DNA of 23,533 nt from Deltaproteobacteria bacterium (GTDB lineage Bacteria; Desulfobacterota_B; Binatia; UBA9968): assembly GCA_016193385.1 (NCBI GenBank), contig JACPSF010000074.1, positions 1 to 23,533 of the forward strand, given 5' to 3'. The translations under genes were made by a program, and so were the position numbers. Under the pieces are notes generated by a model. It was given only the letters and a program-made list of their open reading frames with translations, did not search any database and was not told the DNA's origin. This document shows positions 1-8,979 of this stretch, piece by piece. Within the stretch, counting starts at the first letter, position 1. Each line of letters begins with the position of its first letter.

Positions 1-2
1 GG

Positions 3-1259
<1,257 letters not shown>

Positions 1260-1390
1260 ATTTAGCGACAACGTCATCGAGAGGTTCCGAAGCGTATTCT
1301 GAATTGCATATCGGATGATCAGGATGCGATAGAATCCCCACAAACTAACGGGTGTCCCTTACACTCAACGAAGCGGTGAGCAACAAATGA

Positions 1391-1430
1391 GGGCGGTGTT
1401 TCAAAAAAATCTGAAACATCGCCCTTTTTT
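1391..1430 (+). terminator. Rho-independent terminator downstream of katG
   Basis: A 13-bp stem pairs GGGCGGTGTTTCA (1391-1403) with TGAAACATCGCCC (1412-1424), with a single G-U pair and an 8-nt loop. A run of six T follows at 1425-1430. It lies 131 nt after the katG stop and is the cleanest intrinsic terminator in the window. Confidence 0.85.
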
Positions 1431-1489
1431 GGCCCTTACTCTGCTGGTCACAGAATTGGAGTCAGGCGAGACTGATCTAAGGAGCAAGG

Positions 1490-1506
1490 GTCAGGTCTTT
1501 ACTTTT
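1490..1506 (+). repeat. Left inverted repeat of RAYT element
   Basis: GTCAGGTCTTTACTTTT, a perfect 17-bp inverted match to 2387-2403. It sits 27 nt upstream of the transposase start. Confidence 0.9.
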
Positions 1507-1533
1507 GCTATTTCACGATGTAGGGGTGGCTGA

Positions 1534-2394
1534 ATGGCGCGGCCACTGAGAATCGAATACGACGGTGCCTTGTATCACGTGACCTCACGAGGTAATGAAC
1601 GCCGCCCTATTTTCAAGGATGACGCTGACCGAGAGCTGTTTCTGGAGAGGTTGGCCCAGGTCACCGAGCGCTATCGGTGGATCTGCCACGCCTATTGTCT
1701 GATGAACAATCACTACCATTTAGTGGTGGAGACGCTGGATGGGAACTTGTCCAAGGGGATGAGGCAACTCAACGGGGTGTATACGCAGGGTTTTAACAAG
1801 AGCCACCACCGAGTCGGGCATTTGTTTCAGGGTCGGTACAAAGCGATCGTGGTGCAAAAGGACAGCCATTTCCTGGAAGTATGTCGCTATGTGGTATTAA
1901 ATCCTGTCAGGGCGAAGGCAGCTAAAGGACCTCAGCAATGGAAATGGAGCAGTTATCGGGCCACCGTTGGCATGGTCAAGCCTCACAGATGTTTGAGGAC
2001 AGAGGATCTTCTGGGTCGGCTGGGTAGGAGCAAAGCTCAGGGGCAACAGAGGTATCGAGAGTTTGTCTATGAGGGAATTGAAAAACCTTCGATCTGGGAG
2101 GGGCTAAAAGGGCAGAGTTTGCTAGGGCAAGAGGGGTTTGTGGAGAAGCTTGTTAGGTACGTAAAGGGTAAGGAAGAGATCCAGGAGATACCGAAAGGGC
2201 AAAGGTACCTGGGGCGGCCTTCGCTCGAGAAGCTTTTCCGTGGCACCCCGAGGCGGAAGGCGCTAAGGGATAGGTTGATTGCAGAAGCGGTAAAGAGGTA
2301 TGGTTACAGTCAGCAGGAGCTGGCAGCTTTTTTGGGCTTACACTATTCCACTATCAGCAGACTGGTGAAGGAAGTCGGTGAACATCAAAAGTAA
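1534..2394 (+). CDS. REP-associated tyrosine transposase (Y1_Tnp, HUH superfamily)
   Basis: This is a single-strand DNA transposase of the IS200/IS605-like RAYT group. It nicks hairpin ends through a tyrosine-DNA covalent intermediate. The N-terminal start MARPLRIEYDGALYHVTSRGN is typical of the family. The HUH metal site is H60-Y-H62 within NNHYHLVVE, GHLFQGRYKA follows at about 95-104, and the likely nucleophile is Y119 in RYVVLNPVRA. The C-terminus (about 250-285) is a helix-turn-helix with YSQQELAAFLGLHYSTISRLVK, as in longer RAYTs. The length of 286 residues is normal for this subtype. The start ATG at 1534 is supported by the conserved N-terminus. The stop codon lies inside the right inverted repeat. 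GC content is lower than in katG, consistent with independent acquisition. The reading frame is intact, so the protein may be functional. Confidence 0.93.
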   Translation: MARPLRIEYDGALYHVTSRGNERRPIFKDDADRELFLERLAQVTERYRWICHAYCLMNNHYHLVVETLDGNLSKGMRQLNGVYTQGFNKSHHRVGHLFQGRYKAIVVQKDSHFLEVCRYVVLNPVRAKAAKGPQQWKWSSYRATVGMVKPHRCLRTEDLLGRLGRSKAQGQQRYREFVYEGIEKPSIWEGLKGQSLLGQEGFVEKLVRYVKGKEEIQEIPKGQRYLGRPSLEKLFRGTPRRKALRDRLIAEAVKRYGYSQQELAAFLGLHYSTISRLVKEVGEHQK

Positions 2395-2403
2395 AGACCT
2401 GAC
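2387..2403 (-). repeat. Right inverted repeat of RAYT element
   Basis: AAAAGTAAAGACCTGAC, the exact reverse complement of 1490-1506. It includes the last sense codon and the TAA stop of the transposase, so the end of the gene and the end of the element overlap. Confidence 0.9.
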
Positions 2404-2520
2404 ACCCATGATGACGCCCATGACCCTCGGGAACGCTACCGACCAGCTAGTGCCGGTGCCTTACCCGGAACGATAAGGTGCGCGGTTTTCGATACCGATC
2501 AGGCTTACGTCGCGGTGAAG

Positions 2521-3288
2521 CTAAGAAGCGGGCTCGTAGTTGCCGCTCAACAGACTGCCCCAACCGGTGATCGGGTTGCTGATCGATAGCTTGTGGTAGG
2601 TCAACCACATTTCCGCCGCCAGCGCCCACACCACCTTGACCTTCAGGTCGCGCTCGAGCAGCTCCACAGCCGGCGCCGCATCCCAACCCCCGCCGTTGAT
2701 GTAAATGGCATCCACTGAGCCGCCAACGCCCTGGAGACCTCTCTTGCAGTGGCGGTAAACGTCCGTATAGGAGACCTCATCCAAGGCCAACAGCGGGGTC
2801 GTATAAAGACCTTCACCCTGCTGCCCGCTAAAATTCAAGCCGGGCATGAGGAGCGAGTCGATCTCGAAGCGGCGAAAGTAGTTGACGATCGCCTGATTGA
2901 GCTCGTCCCCGTAATAGGTGGCCACGGCAACCTTTTTCACGCCCATGGCCTTGAGCGCAATGGCGTGCGGCTCCATCGGGGTCACCACGGGGAGGCCGAT
3001 TTTTTTGGTGAGATCTTCCGCCCACTTTCGCTCAAAATCGCGACCCTTGATCAGGAAAGGAGGCGTGCCGCTGACCGCCACTATATCGCAGCCAACCTCT
3101 TTGAGCTGTGCGGCCAGCTCCTCTGCCCGCTTGAAAGCCTCGATGAAGCTCTCCTTCTTGCCACTGCGAAAGCCGATGAACGTTGGCACGATTTCCACCC
3201 CCTCCGGCGCATGCGTGTACCAGAAAGCGAACACCTTGCCCCGGTGCGTGGGCTTGATCAGGCCGATTCGTGCGCGCCAAGCAAACAT
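2521..3288 (-). CDS. Asp/Glu racemase superfamily protein, maleate isomerase/arylmalonate decarboxylase-like, cysteines replaced
   Basis: This 255-residue protein has the two-domain layout of the maleate cis-trans isomerase/arylmalonate decarboxylase branch of the Asp/Glu racemase superfamily. The first domain holds DIVAVSGTPPFL (68-79), then GLPVVTPMEPHAIALKAMGVKKVAVATYYGD with the usual TxY turn (98-128). The second domain holds DAIYINGGGWDA (193-204) and ends in a strand-helix segment near 215-230. In the family the two half-sites read roughly ACT and SCT, with catalytic cysteines. Here the aligned positions are glycines (about 74 and 199). Cys67 and Cys181 exist but sit before the strand or on a helix. 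The start is supported by GAGGAGG five bases upstream of the ATG. The gene is divergent from the Mo-hydroxylase operon. Superfamily is secure; reaction is unknown. Confidence 0.8.
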   Translation of the reverse strand: MFAWRARIGLIKPTHRGKVFAFWYTHAPEGVEIVPTFIGFRSGKKESFIEAFKRAEELAAQLKEVGCDIVAVSGTPPFLIKGRDFERKWAEDLTKKIGLPVVTPMEPHAIALKAMGVKKVAVATYYGDELNQAIVNYFRRFEIDSLLMPGLNFSGQQGEGLYTTPLLALDEVSYTDVYRHCKRGLQGVGGSVDAIYINGGGWDAAPAVELLERDLKVKVVWALAAEMWLTYHKLSISNPITGWGSLLSGNYEPAS

Positions 3289-3350
3289 CCGGACCTCCTC
3301 TTATGCGGGGGCTCATCTGATCATTTTGTGCCGAAAGTATCAGACCAAAA

Positions 3351-3368
3351 TTTTGTGTCAACACAAAA
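3351..3368. promoter_or_regulatory. 18-bp palindrome, candidate operator over the minus-strand -35 box
   Basis: TTTTGTGT-CA-ACACAAAA has perfect 8-bp arms. On the minus strand it contains TTGACA (3361-3356), followed after 16 bp by TACTTT, a weak -10. A repressor bound here would therefore cover the likely promoter of the 2521-3288 gene. The dyad is seen directly; the regulatory role is inferred. No regulator gene lies next to it. Confidence 0.5.
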
Positions 3369-3399
3369 CGCTTTTCCTACCTTGAGGCTACTCCCGGAC

Positions 3400-3427
3400 T
3401 TGACATAACAGCCCGTTATCACATAGT
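3400..3427 (+). promoter_or_regulatory. Candidate sigma-70-type promoter with internal dyad for the Mo-hydroxylase operon
   Basis: A perfect TTGACA at 3400-3405 is followed after 16 bp by CATAGT at 3422-3427 (four of six matches to TATAAT). The spacer and the -35 edge hold a second dyad, ATAAC-N5-GTTAT (3405-3419), a position suited to an operator. The first gene of the operon begins at 3543, leaving a leader of roughly 110 nt. Confidence 0.4.
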
Positions 3428-3542
3428 GTTTCGGCCAGAAAGAGGGTAGGGGCCAATCTGCTCTGCGCGCTCGGCATCTTCAAAAATCAAACCGCGGACT
3501 GCGCAAGTGCTGGGAGAAGACAGGAAAGGTGGAAGGTGAAAG

Positions 3543-4433
3543 ATGCTCCCCGAGTTTGAGCTTATTCAGCCGGAAAATCTAAATGAGGCGACACGCATCC
3601 TGCTGGAGCTAGGCGAAAAAGCATGCCTTCTGGCCGGGGGCACTGACGTGTTTACTGCGATGAGGGAAAAGGGATTCGAGCCGGAGGTTCTGGTCGACCT
3701 GAAAGGGATCAGAGATCTGCGGGGAATCACGTCGGCAGGAGATCACCGGGTGAGCATCGGAGCTACGACGACCCTCCACGAGGTGGAAACCAGCAAGCTG
3801 GTCAACGAGGTTTGTCCGGTGTTGGCCGAAACGGTTGGGCAGATTGGATCTATCCAGGTCCGGAACAGAGGCACGATCGGCGGCAACCTGGGAAACGGGT
3901 CGCCGGCGGCGGATTCAGCCCGGGCCCTCCTGATCCTGGATGCCGAAGTTGAATTGGAATCGGCTGCCGGGAGACGCGCCGTCCCCATCGAATCTTTTTT
4001 CAACGGGCCTGGGGAGACAGCGATCAAGCGCGGGGAGATCATGCGGCGCGTCATCATCCCGGCGCCCAAGCCAGACACGAGTATGGTGTCGCTCAAATAC
4101 GGCCCGCGGCAAGCTATGGATTGCGCAGTCGTAAGCGTGGCCGTCGCTATGACGTTTGACCCGTCGGGGGGTTGCCAAATGGCGCGGATTGCGCTCGGGG
4201 CGGTTGCCCCCACGCCTCTTCGGGCGCGGCAGGCAGAGGCCCTGCTGGTGGGCGGTAAGCTCACTCAGCAACACCTGGAGAAAGTGGCAGAGGCGACGTG
4301 TGCAGAGGCCCGGCCGATCAGCGACATAAGGGCAAGCGCCGGCTACCGAAGCCACCTGGTGGAGGTGCTGGTCAGGCGGGCCGTCAAGCAAGCGGTCGAG
4401 CAACACCGCGCAGGGATGACCCGATCGAAGTAA
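3543..4433 (+). CDS. Molybdenum hydroxylase, FAD-binding (medium) subunit
   Basis: This is the FAD-binding subunit of a xanthine-oxidase-family hydroxylase (CoxM/CutM/HcrB type). It passes electrons from the 2Fe-2S clusters to an acceptor. The two flavin motifs are clear: LLAGGTDVF at 29-37 and NRGTIGGNLGNGSPAADS at 108-125. The C-terminal CO_deh_flav_C domain follows from about 175, with LKYGPRQAMDCAVVSVAVAM and IALGAVAPTPLRA. The length of 296 residues is normal. It opens a three-gene operon, and the next gene starts 12 nt after its stop. A GGAAAGGTGGAAGGTG purine tract precedes the ATG. The substrate cannot be read from this subunit. Confidence 0.93.
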   Translation: MLPEFELIQPENLNEATRILLELGEKACLLAGGTDVFTAMREKGFEPEVLVDLKGIRDLRGITSAGDHRVSIGATTTLHEVETSKLVNEVCPVLAETVGQIGSIQVRNRGTIGGNLGNGSPAADSARALLILDAEVELESAAGRRAVPIESFFNGPGETAIKRGEIMRRVIIPAPKPDTSMVSLKYGPRQAMDCAVVSVAVAMTFDPSGGCQMARIALGAVAPTPLRARQAEALLVGGKLTQQHLEKVAEATCAEARPISDIRASAGYRSHLVEVLVRRAVKQAVEQHRAGMTRSK

Positions 4434-4445
4434 GAGGAGGCAGTT

Positions 4446-4937
4446 GTGAGCGCAAGATTTAGAAAGAAAGAGATTGGATTCAAGGTCAATGACGTCCAGC
4501 ACGTGCTGGAGGTGAAAGCCAACCAGACGTTGCTGGAGGTGTTGAGGGACCAGCTCGGGCTGACTGGGACAAAAGCAGGATGCTGGACAGGAGACTGTGG
4601 GGCGTGCACAGTGCTTCTCGACGGCAAGCCTGTGAACTCGTGCTTCGTGCTGGCAGTCGACGCCGATGGCGGAGAGGTGACGACAGTGGAGGGCCTGGAA
4701 AGGGAGTGGAAACAGCATCCCTTACAGACGGCCTTCGTGGAAGAGGGTGCGGTGCAGTGCGGCTTCTGCACGCCGGGGGTGCTGATGGCCGCCAAAGGGT
4801 TGCTCGATGAGAACGCGAACCCTACCGAAGGAGAGATTCGGCGGTGGATCGCCGGCAATCTATGCCGGTGCACGGGCTATGTGCGAATTATCAGGGCGAT
4901 CCAGAAAGCCGCTGTCACCAAGGCAGAGGCCCGTTAA
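4446..4937 (+). CDS. Molybdenum hydroxylase, 2Fe-2S (small) subunit
   Basis: This is the iron-sulfur subunit of the same enzyme (CoxS/CutS type), carrying two [2Fe-2S] clusters between the Mo site and FAD. The plant-ferredoxin-like cluster uses C46, C51, C54 and C66 in GCWTGDCGACTVLLDGKPVNSC. The second, helical-domain cluster uses C105 and C108 in QCGFCTPG and C140 and C142 in NLCRCTGY. All eight ligands are present. The start codon is GTG, supported by GAGGAGG five bases upstream and by the normal N-terminal strand after it. The length of 163 residues is typical. It is tightly spaced between its partner genes. Confidence 0.95.
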   Translation: MSARFRKKEIGFKVNDVQHVLEVKANQTLLEVLRDQLGLTGTKAGCWTGDCGACTVLLDGKPVNSCFVLAVDADGGEVTTVEGLEREWKQHPLQTAFVEEGAVQCGFCTPGVLMAAKGLLDENANPTEGEIRRWIAGNLCRCTGYVRIIRAIQKAAVTKAEAR

Positions 4938-4968
4938 TCACGGAAGAGGCATGGGAGGAAGATAGGAT

Positions 4969-7275
4969 ATGGAAACGATTGTCGGAAGTCCGATTACCCG
5001 GGTGGATGCCCTCGAAAAGGTTAGAGGAGCCGCGGTCTATGGCGCTGACGTGAAGCTGCCGGAGATGCTCCATGGGGCGGTTTTGCGCAGCCCCCACGCG
5101 CATGCGCGGATTGTCTCCATCGACGCATCAGCCGCCAAGGCGATGCCGGGAGTGCGGGCTGTCGTCACAGGGGAGGATTTGCCCGGGGTGCTCACCGGAG
5201 AAGCGATTCGCGATATGCCATTTATCGCTCAGGGAAAAGTGAGGTTTGCGGGCGAGCCGGTGGCGGCCGTGGCGGCGGAGGACGCGGCCACGGCGCGCAA
5301 GGCAATCAGGCTCATCAAGGTGGCTTATGAAGAATTGACTCCTGTCGTGGATGCGGTGAAGGCCAGGGAGGCGGATGCGCCGGTGATCCACGACGAAATG
5401 ATGAGCTACGTAAGGATCGGCGTCGTGAAGCCTGTCCCCAACACGAACGTCGTGACGGTGAACGAGTACCGCAAGGGCGATATCGAAAAGGGTTTCCGGG
5501 AATCTGACTATGTGTTGGAGAATAAGTTTCGGACGCAAATGGTTCAGCACGGAGCCATCGAGCCACATTGTGCCACCGCCCAGGTGGATACTAACGGGAA
5601 GCTGACCGTCTGGACCCCCAACGACTCGCCCCATCGCCTGCGCAAGGACCTGTCGGATTCGCTCGGGATGCTTTACCCGAGGATACGGGTCATCAGCACG
5701 TACGTGGGCGGCGGGTTCGGAGGCAAGGGAGGCGTGAAAGCGGAGGCGATTGCCATTGCTCTGGCGATGAAAACGAAGCCCCGGCCCGTCAAGGTGGTGT
5801 ACGACCGGGTAGAAGTGTTCACGGCATCGCTCGTAAAGCACGCGACGGTGGTGAAAATCAAAACGGGCGTGAAACGCGACGGAACCCTCATGGCACGAGA
5901 CGTAGAGATTCTGTGGGATACGGGGGCGTATGCGGAGAAGGGGCCGGTAGTGTGCATGCAGGCCACGGCGGCGGCGGCGGGACCTTATCGCGTTCCCCAC
6001 GCTCATATGATCGGCTACTGTGTCTACACCAACAGGATGATAGCGGGCGCCTACCGGGGGTATGGCACACCCCAGTTGACGTGGGCATACGAATCTCAGA
6101 TGGATATGATCGCTCAGAAGCTCGGGTTGGACCCGCTGGAGTTTCGGCTGAAAAACGTGCTGAAAGAAGGCGATATCAATCCCGTGGGCAACGTGGTGCA
6201 CAGCGTCGGGGTCGAGGCGTGTTTGAAGCAGGCGGCGCAGGCCATCGGATGGGAGGAACGGAAGCATGTGCCACGGATGACCCCCGAGGGGCGATACCGG
6301 GGTTTCGGCATCGCGTGTAGCACCAAAAACACGAAGACTCCCTCCGGCTCTGGTGCCGTCATTTATTTCAACCAGGATGGCCGGATCACGATCGCAATAG
6401 CGAGCGTGGAGGTGGGCCAGGGGGTGCGGACAATACTGGCCCAGGTGGTCGCCGAGGTGCTGGGGGTCCCGGTCGATACCATCAGCTTTTCGGACCCCGA
6501 CACCGACTTCACCCCCTTTGATGCCTCGACGACTTCGAGCCGGACCACGTTCCACATGGGCAATGCGGTGAAGATGGCGGCTGAGAATGTGAAGAAGCAG
6601 TTTGTCGAGCTGGGGGCGGCGGTCTTTGAGTGCGGTTCCGCGGAGATCGAAGTGGGGGATGGCCGGGTGTGGCCCACCGACCGACCGGACGAGGCCATGA
6701 CCTACGTCGAAGTCTTGCGTCACCAGTTTGCAGCGGGAGCGTGCGTCATCGGCCAGGGGCTCTACTATCCGCTGTCCACCCGGGGAAAGGTGTTCCACGG
6801 ATCACCCAGCGTGTTCTGGATGTACGGGGCCCATGCCGCTGAGGTGGAGGTTGATCCGGAGACCGGGCGGGTGGTGGTGATGCGCCTCGCAGCGGCGATC
6901 GACGTAGGGCGGGCCATCAATCCTACCAATTGCCTGCAGCAGATCGAAGGCGGAGTTGTGCACGGAATCGGGACGACCCTGTTTGAAGATATGGTGATGG
7001 ACGGGGAGGGGCACCTCATCAACCCGAACCTGCACGACTACAAGATGCCGACCGCGATGGATGTACCGGAGGTGCTGCCCTCTCTGGTAGAGGCTTATCA
7101 CAACGAAGGCCCATATGGTGCAAAAGGGATGGGCGAGGTGGTCACCAACTCGGCGATGGCGGCCATCGGCAGCGCAGTCGAAGATGCCGTTGGAGTACGG
7201 CTGACTGAACTGCCGTTGACGGCGGAGAAAGTGTACGCGGCCCTACGCCTCAAGGGAATGTCGGATAAAGGGTAG
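4969..7275 (+). CDS. Molybdenum hydroxylase, molybdopterin-binding (large) catalytic subunit
   Basis: This is the catalytic subunit of a xanthine-oxidase-family Mo enzyme, 768 residues. The N-terminal a/b-hammerhead domain begins GSPITRVDALEKVRGAAVYGADV. The cofactor motif VGGGFGGKGG is at 246-255. The substrate-pocket loop AYRGYGTPQ is at 361-369. EVGQGVRTILAQVVAEVLGVP is a second pterin contact region. The catalytic glutamate is E723 in GAKGMGEVV. The loop is neither the AYXCSFR of form I CO dehydrogenase nor the AYRGAGR of form II. It is closer to the A(F/Y)RGxG seen in hydroxylases of aromatic or heterocyclic substrates. Therefore a CO dehydrogenase name would be misleading. GGAGGA lies nine bases before the ATG. 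It closes the operon. Confidence 0.93.
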   Translation: METIVGSPITRVDALEKVRGAAVYGADVKLPEMLHGAVLRSPHAHARIVSIDASAAKAMPGVRAVVTGEDLPGVLTGEAIRDMPFIAQGKVRFAGEPVAAVAAEDAATARKAIRLIKVAYEELTPVVDAVKAREADAPVIHDEMMSYVRIGVVKPVPNTNVVTVNEYRKGDIEKGFRESDYVLENKFRTQMVQHGAIEPHCATAQVDTNGKLTVWTPNDSPHRLRKDLSDSLGMLYPRIRVISTYVGGGFGGKGGVKAEAIAIALAMKTKPRPVKVVYDRVEVFTASLVKHATVVKIKTGVKRDGTLMARDVEILWDTGAYAEKGPVVCMQATAAAAGPYRVPHAHMIGYCVYTNRMIAGAYRGYGTPQLTWAYESQMDMIAQKLGLDPLEFRLKNVLKEGDINPVGNVVHSVGVEACLKQAAQAIGWEERKHVPRMTPEGRYRGFGIACSTKNTKTPSGSGAVIYFNQDGRITIAIASVEVGQGVRTILAQVVAEVLGVPVDTISFSDPDTDFTPFDASTTSSRTTFHMGNAVKMAAENVKKQFVELGAAVFECGSAEIEVGDGRVWPTDRPDEAMTYVEVLRHQFAAGACVIGQGLYYPLSTRGKVFHGSPSVFWMYGAHAAEVEVDPETGRVVVMRLAAAIDVGRAINPTNCLQQIEGGVVHGIGTTLFEDMVMDGEGHLINPNLHDYKMPTAMDVPEVLPSLVEAYHNEGPYGAKGMGEVVTNSAMAAIGSAVEDAVGVRLTELPLTAEKVYAALRLKGMSDKG

Positions 7276-7311
7276 GCCTTTTTACCAAACCTAAAGAAAA
7301 ACCAAAGGCGC

Positions 7312-8070
7312 TCAGTGCATCAATGCGCCGCCGTCGACGTTGATCGTCTGCCCGGTGATGAAGTCGCTGTCGTCGGAAGCGAGAAAGATCACCGTGCCGA
7401 CCAGGTCCTGAGGAAACTGGTCGCGCTGGAAGCAGCGACGCTTTTGTCGGTCCAGGCGCTGCTCGGGAGTGAGCACGCCTTCCTGATTCGAACCGGAGAT
7501 CGTCAGACCGGGCGCGATGGCGTTGACGCAGATGTTATCGGCGCCGACTTCTCGAGACAATGCCCGGGTAAAGCCGATCACACCGGCTTTGGAAGAAACG
7601 TAGTGGAGAAAGTAGGGGCTCCCGCCGAGGACGGTGCCGGAGGAGATATTGATGATTTTGCCTTTCCCCTGCTTTTTCATCGTCGGATAGACGGCTTTGA
7701 CGCAGAGGAAAAGGCCTTTCACATTGACAGCCATGACCCGATCCCATTCCTCCGGATCGATCTCCATGAAGGGTCTTTTCTTTAGCGCCGTGTACAGGCC
7801 GGCGTTGTTGACGAGGATGTCGATCCGCCCGTATTTTTTGACTGCAGCATCCGCCATAGCCCGGGCCTTATCGGGAGAAGTGACATCCACGGGTACGGCA
7901 TAGGCTTCACCGTCCAGGCGTTTGATCTCCGTAGCAACCTTCTCCGCCTCTTTGTCCTGGATATCGGCCACGACGACTTTCGCGCCCTCCTTCGCGAGGC
8001 CGAGACAGTAGGCCCGCCCGATTCCGACCCCTCCGCCGGTGACGATCGCTACCTTATCTCTTAACCGCAT
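7312..8070 (-). CDS. Short-chain dehydrogenase/reductase, copy 1
   Basis: This is a classical SDR of 252 residues, an NAD(P)-dependent oxidoreductase acting on a hydroxyl or carbonyl. The cofactor motif TGGGVGIG is at 11-18, NNAG at 88-91, the catalytic serine in NISSG at about 143, and the catalytic pair Y157/K161 in YVSSK. Asp36 at the end of the second strand favours NAD over NADP. The C-terminus, FITGQTINVDGG, is typical. It is the last gene of a minus-strand operon with a paralogous SDR and a zinc alcohol dehydrogenase. A GGAG precedes the ATG. Its 3' end converges on the Mo-hydroxylase operon with only 36 nt between. The substrate is unknown. Confidence 0.93.
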   Translation of the reverse strand: MRLRDKVAIVTGGGVGIGRAYCLGLAKEGAKVVVADIQDKEAEKVATEIKRLDGEAYAVPVDVTSPDKARAMADAAVKKYGRIDILVNNAGLYTALKKRPFMEIDPEEWDRVMAVNVKGLFLCVKAVYPTMKKQGKGKIINISSGTVLGGSPYFLHYVSSKAGVIGFTRALSREVGADNICVNAIAPGLTISGSNQEGVLTPEQRLDRQKRRCFQRDQFPQDLVGTVIFLASDDSDFITGQTINVDGGALMH

Positions 8071-8136
8071 CGTTTGTCTCCATTTCGAATTCTGTCCTCA
8101 GCGCAGCCCGTAAACTTTCCGGCCGCCCCCTCCTCT

Positions 8137-8913
8137 CTATCCGAGAAAGTTCTGGCCACCGTCCACACAGACCGTTTGCCCTGTCACGAAGTCGCTCAGG
8201 CTAGAAGCTAGAAAAAGCATCGTGCCCACCAGATCCTGGGGCCTCTGCACGCGCTTGAGGGCGCGCTGCTGGACTGCGGATTGGCGGAAGCGAAGGACCT
8301 CTTCGGTGGGATTCTCCTCCGATAAAGTGGAACCCGGCGCCAGACAGTTCACCTGAATGTTGTCGTCTCCGGCTTCGCGCGCCAGCGTGCGGGTGAAGCC
8401 GATGACCCCGGCCTTGGAGGTAACGTAATGAATTCTCCCGGCGCTGCCGGAGAAGACGGTCCCAGAGGCGATATTGATGATCTTTCCGGATTTTTGCGCG
8501 CGCATCGTCGGCAGCACCGCCCGGCTGCAGAAAAAGAGGCCTTTGAGGTTTACCGCCATGAGGCGATCCCACTCGGCCGGGTCAATCGTCTCGATTCCGC
8601 CCCGATTCATGGGGATCGTGGCAAAGATCGCGGCGTTGTTTACCAGAACGTCGACCCGCCCGAAGCGCTCGAGGGTAGCCTTGGCCATGCGCTTCGTCGA
8701 TTCCTCGTTGGCCACGTCCACGTGCAGTCCCAGCGCGGTGGCCCCCGTATCCGCGGCCACCTGAGCGGCGACTTTCACCGCCGCGGGCTCGTCGATGTCG
8801 GCCGCGACCACGCGGGCTCCGGCGCCGCCGAAAGCCAGACAGTAGGCCTTACCGATACCGTGCCCTCCTCCCGTAACGATCACCACCTTATCCTTAATGC
8901 CTTCGATAACCAT
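8137..8913 (-). CDS. Short-chain dehydrogenase/reductase, copy 2
   Basis: This is a second classical SDR, 258 residues, clearly paralogous to its downstream neighbour (shared DPxEWDRxMAVNxKGLF and HYVxSKAGVIGFTR blocks). Motifs are TGGGHGIG at 14-21, NNAA at 92-95 in place of NNAG, serine near 150 and Y163/K167. Asp39 suggests NAD preference. The C-terminus reads FVTGQTVCVDGGQNFLG. AAAGGAGA lies about five bases upstream of the ATG, a strong ribosome site. The gaps to the genes on both sides are 66 nt. A tandem duplication followed by divergence is likely, perhaps giving two stereospecificities or two steps of one route. Confidence 0.93.
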   Translation of the reverse strand: MVIEGIKDKVVIVTGGGHGIGKAYCLAFGGAGARVVAADIDEPAAVKVAAQVAADTGATALGLHVDVANEESTKRMAKATLERFGRVDVLVNNAAIFATIPMNRGGIETIDPAEWDRLMAVNLKGLFFCSRAVLPTMRAQKSGKIINIASGTVFSGSAGRIHYVTSKAGVIGFTRTLAREAGDDNIQVNCLAPGSTLSEENPTEEVLRFRQSAVQQRALKRVQRPQDLVGTMLFLASSLSDFVTGQTVCVDGGQNFLG

Positions 8914-8979
8914 AAAATCTCCTTTGCTTTTGCGTTGAACCTATTTTTCGCTTTCGTTGTCTCCCGGCGACATGGGTGT

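Larger units (their letters stand above)
1488..2407 (+). mobile_element. RAYT/TnpA_REP-type transposase unit with inverted ends
   Basis: The unit is a single-gene element. A Y1-type transposase gene is bracketed by GTCAGGTCTTTACTTTT at 1490-1506 and its exact reverse complement at 2387-2403. Just outside, the left side has GG and the right side has ACCC, so the similarity continues with a 2-nt offset. No target duplication is evident. Such units are usually single and domesticated, and spread REP-like sequences rather than themselves. Confidence 0.8.

Noticed and set aside
2408..2476. A 22-codon plus-strand frame just after the RAYT element.
   Set aside because: No ribosome site, no similarity I can see, and it lies in a short spacer before a convergent gene.
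3915..4718. A 267-residue minus-strand frame across the FAD and 2Fe-2S subunit genes.
   Set aside because: Both overlapped genes carry complete cofactor motifs; the antisense frame spans their junction without any of its own.
5128..6798. A 556-residue open frame on the minus strand opposite the Mo-hydroxylase large subunit.
   Set aside because: It is antisense to a gene with full family motifs, has low-complexity Arg/His/Pro/Leu content and no recognisable domain. Long antisense frames are expected in GC-rich DNA.
7276..7309. A hairpin between the converging Mo-hydroxylase and SDR genes (GCCTTT ... AAAGGC).
   Set aside because: The stem is only 6 bp with a 22-nt loop and no clear T run, too weak to call a terminator.
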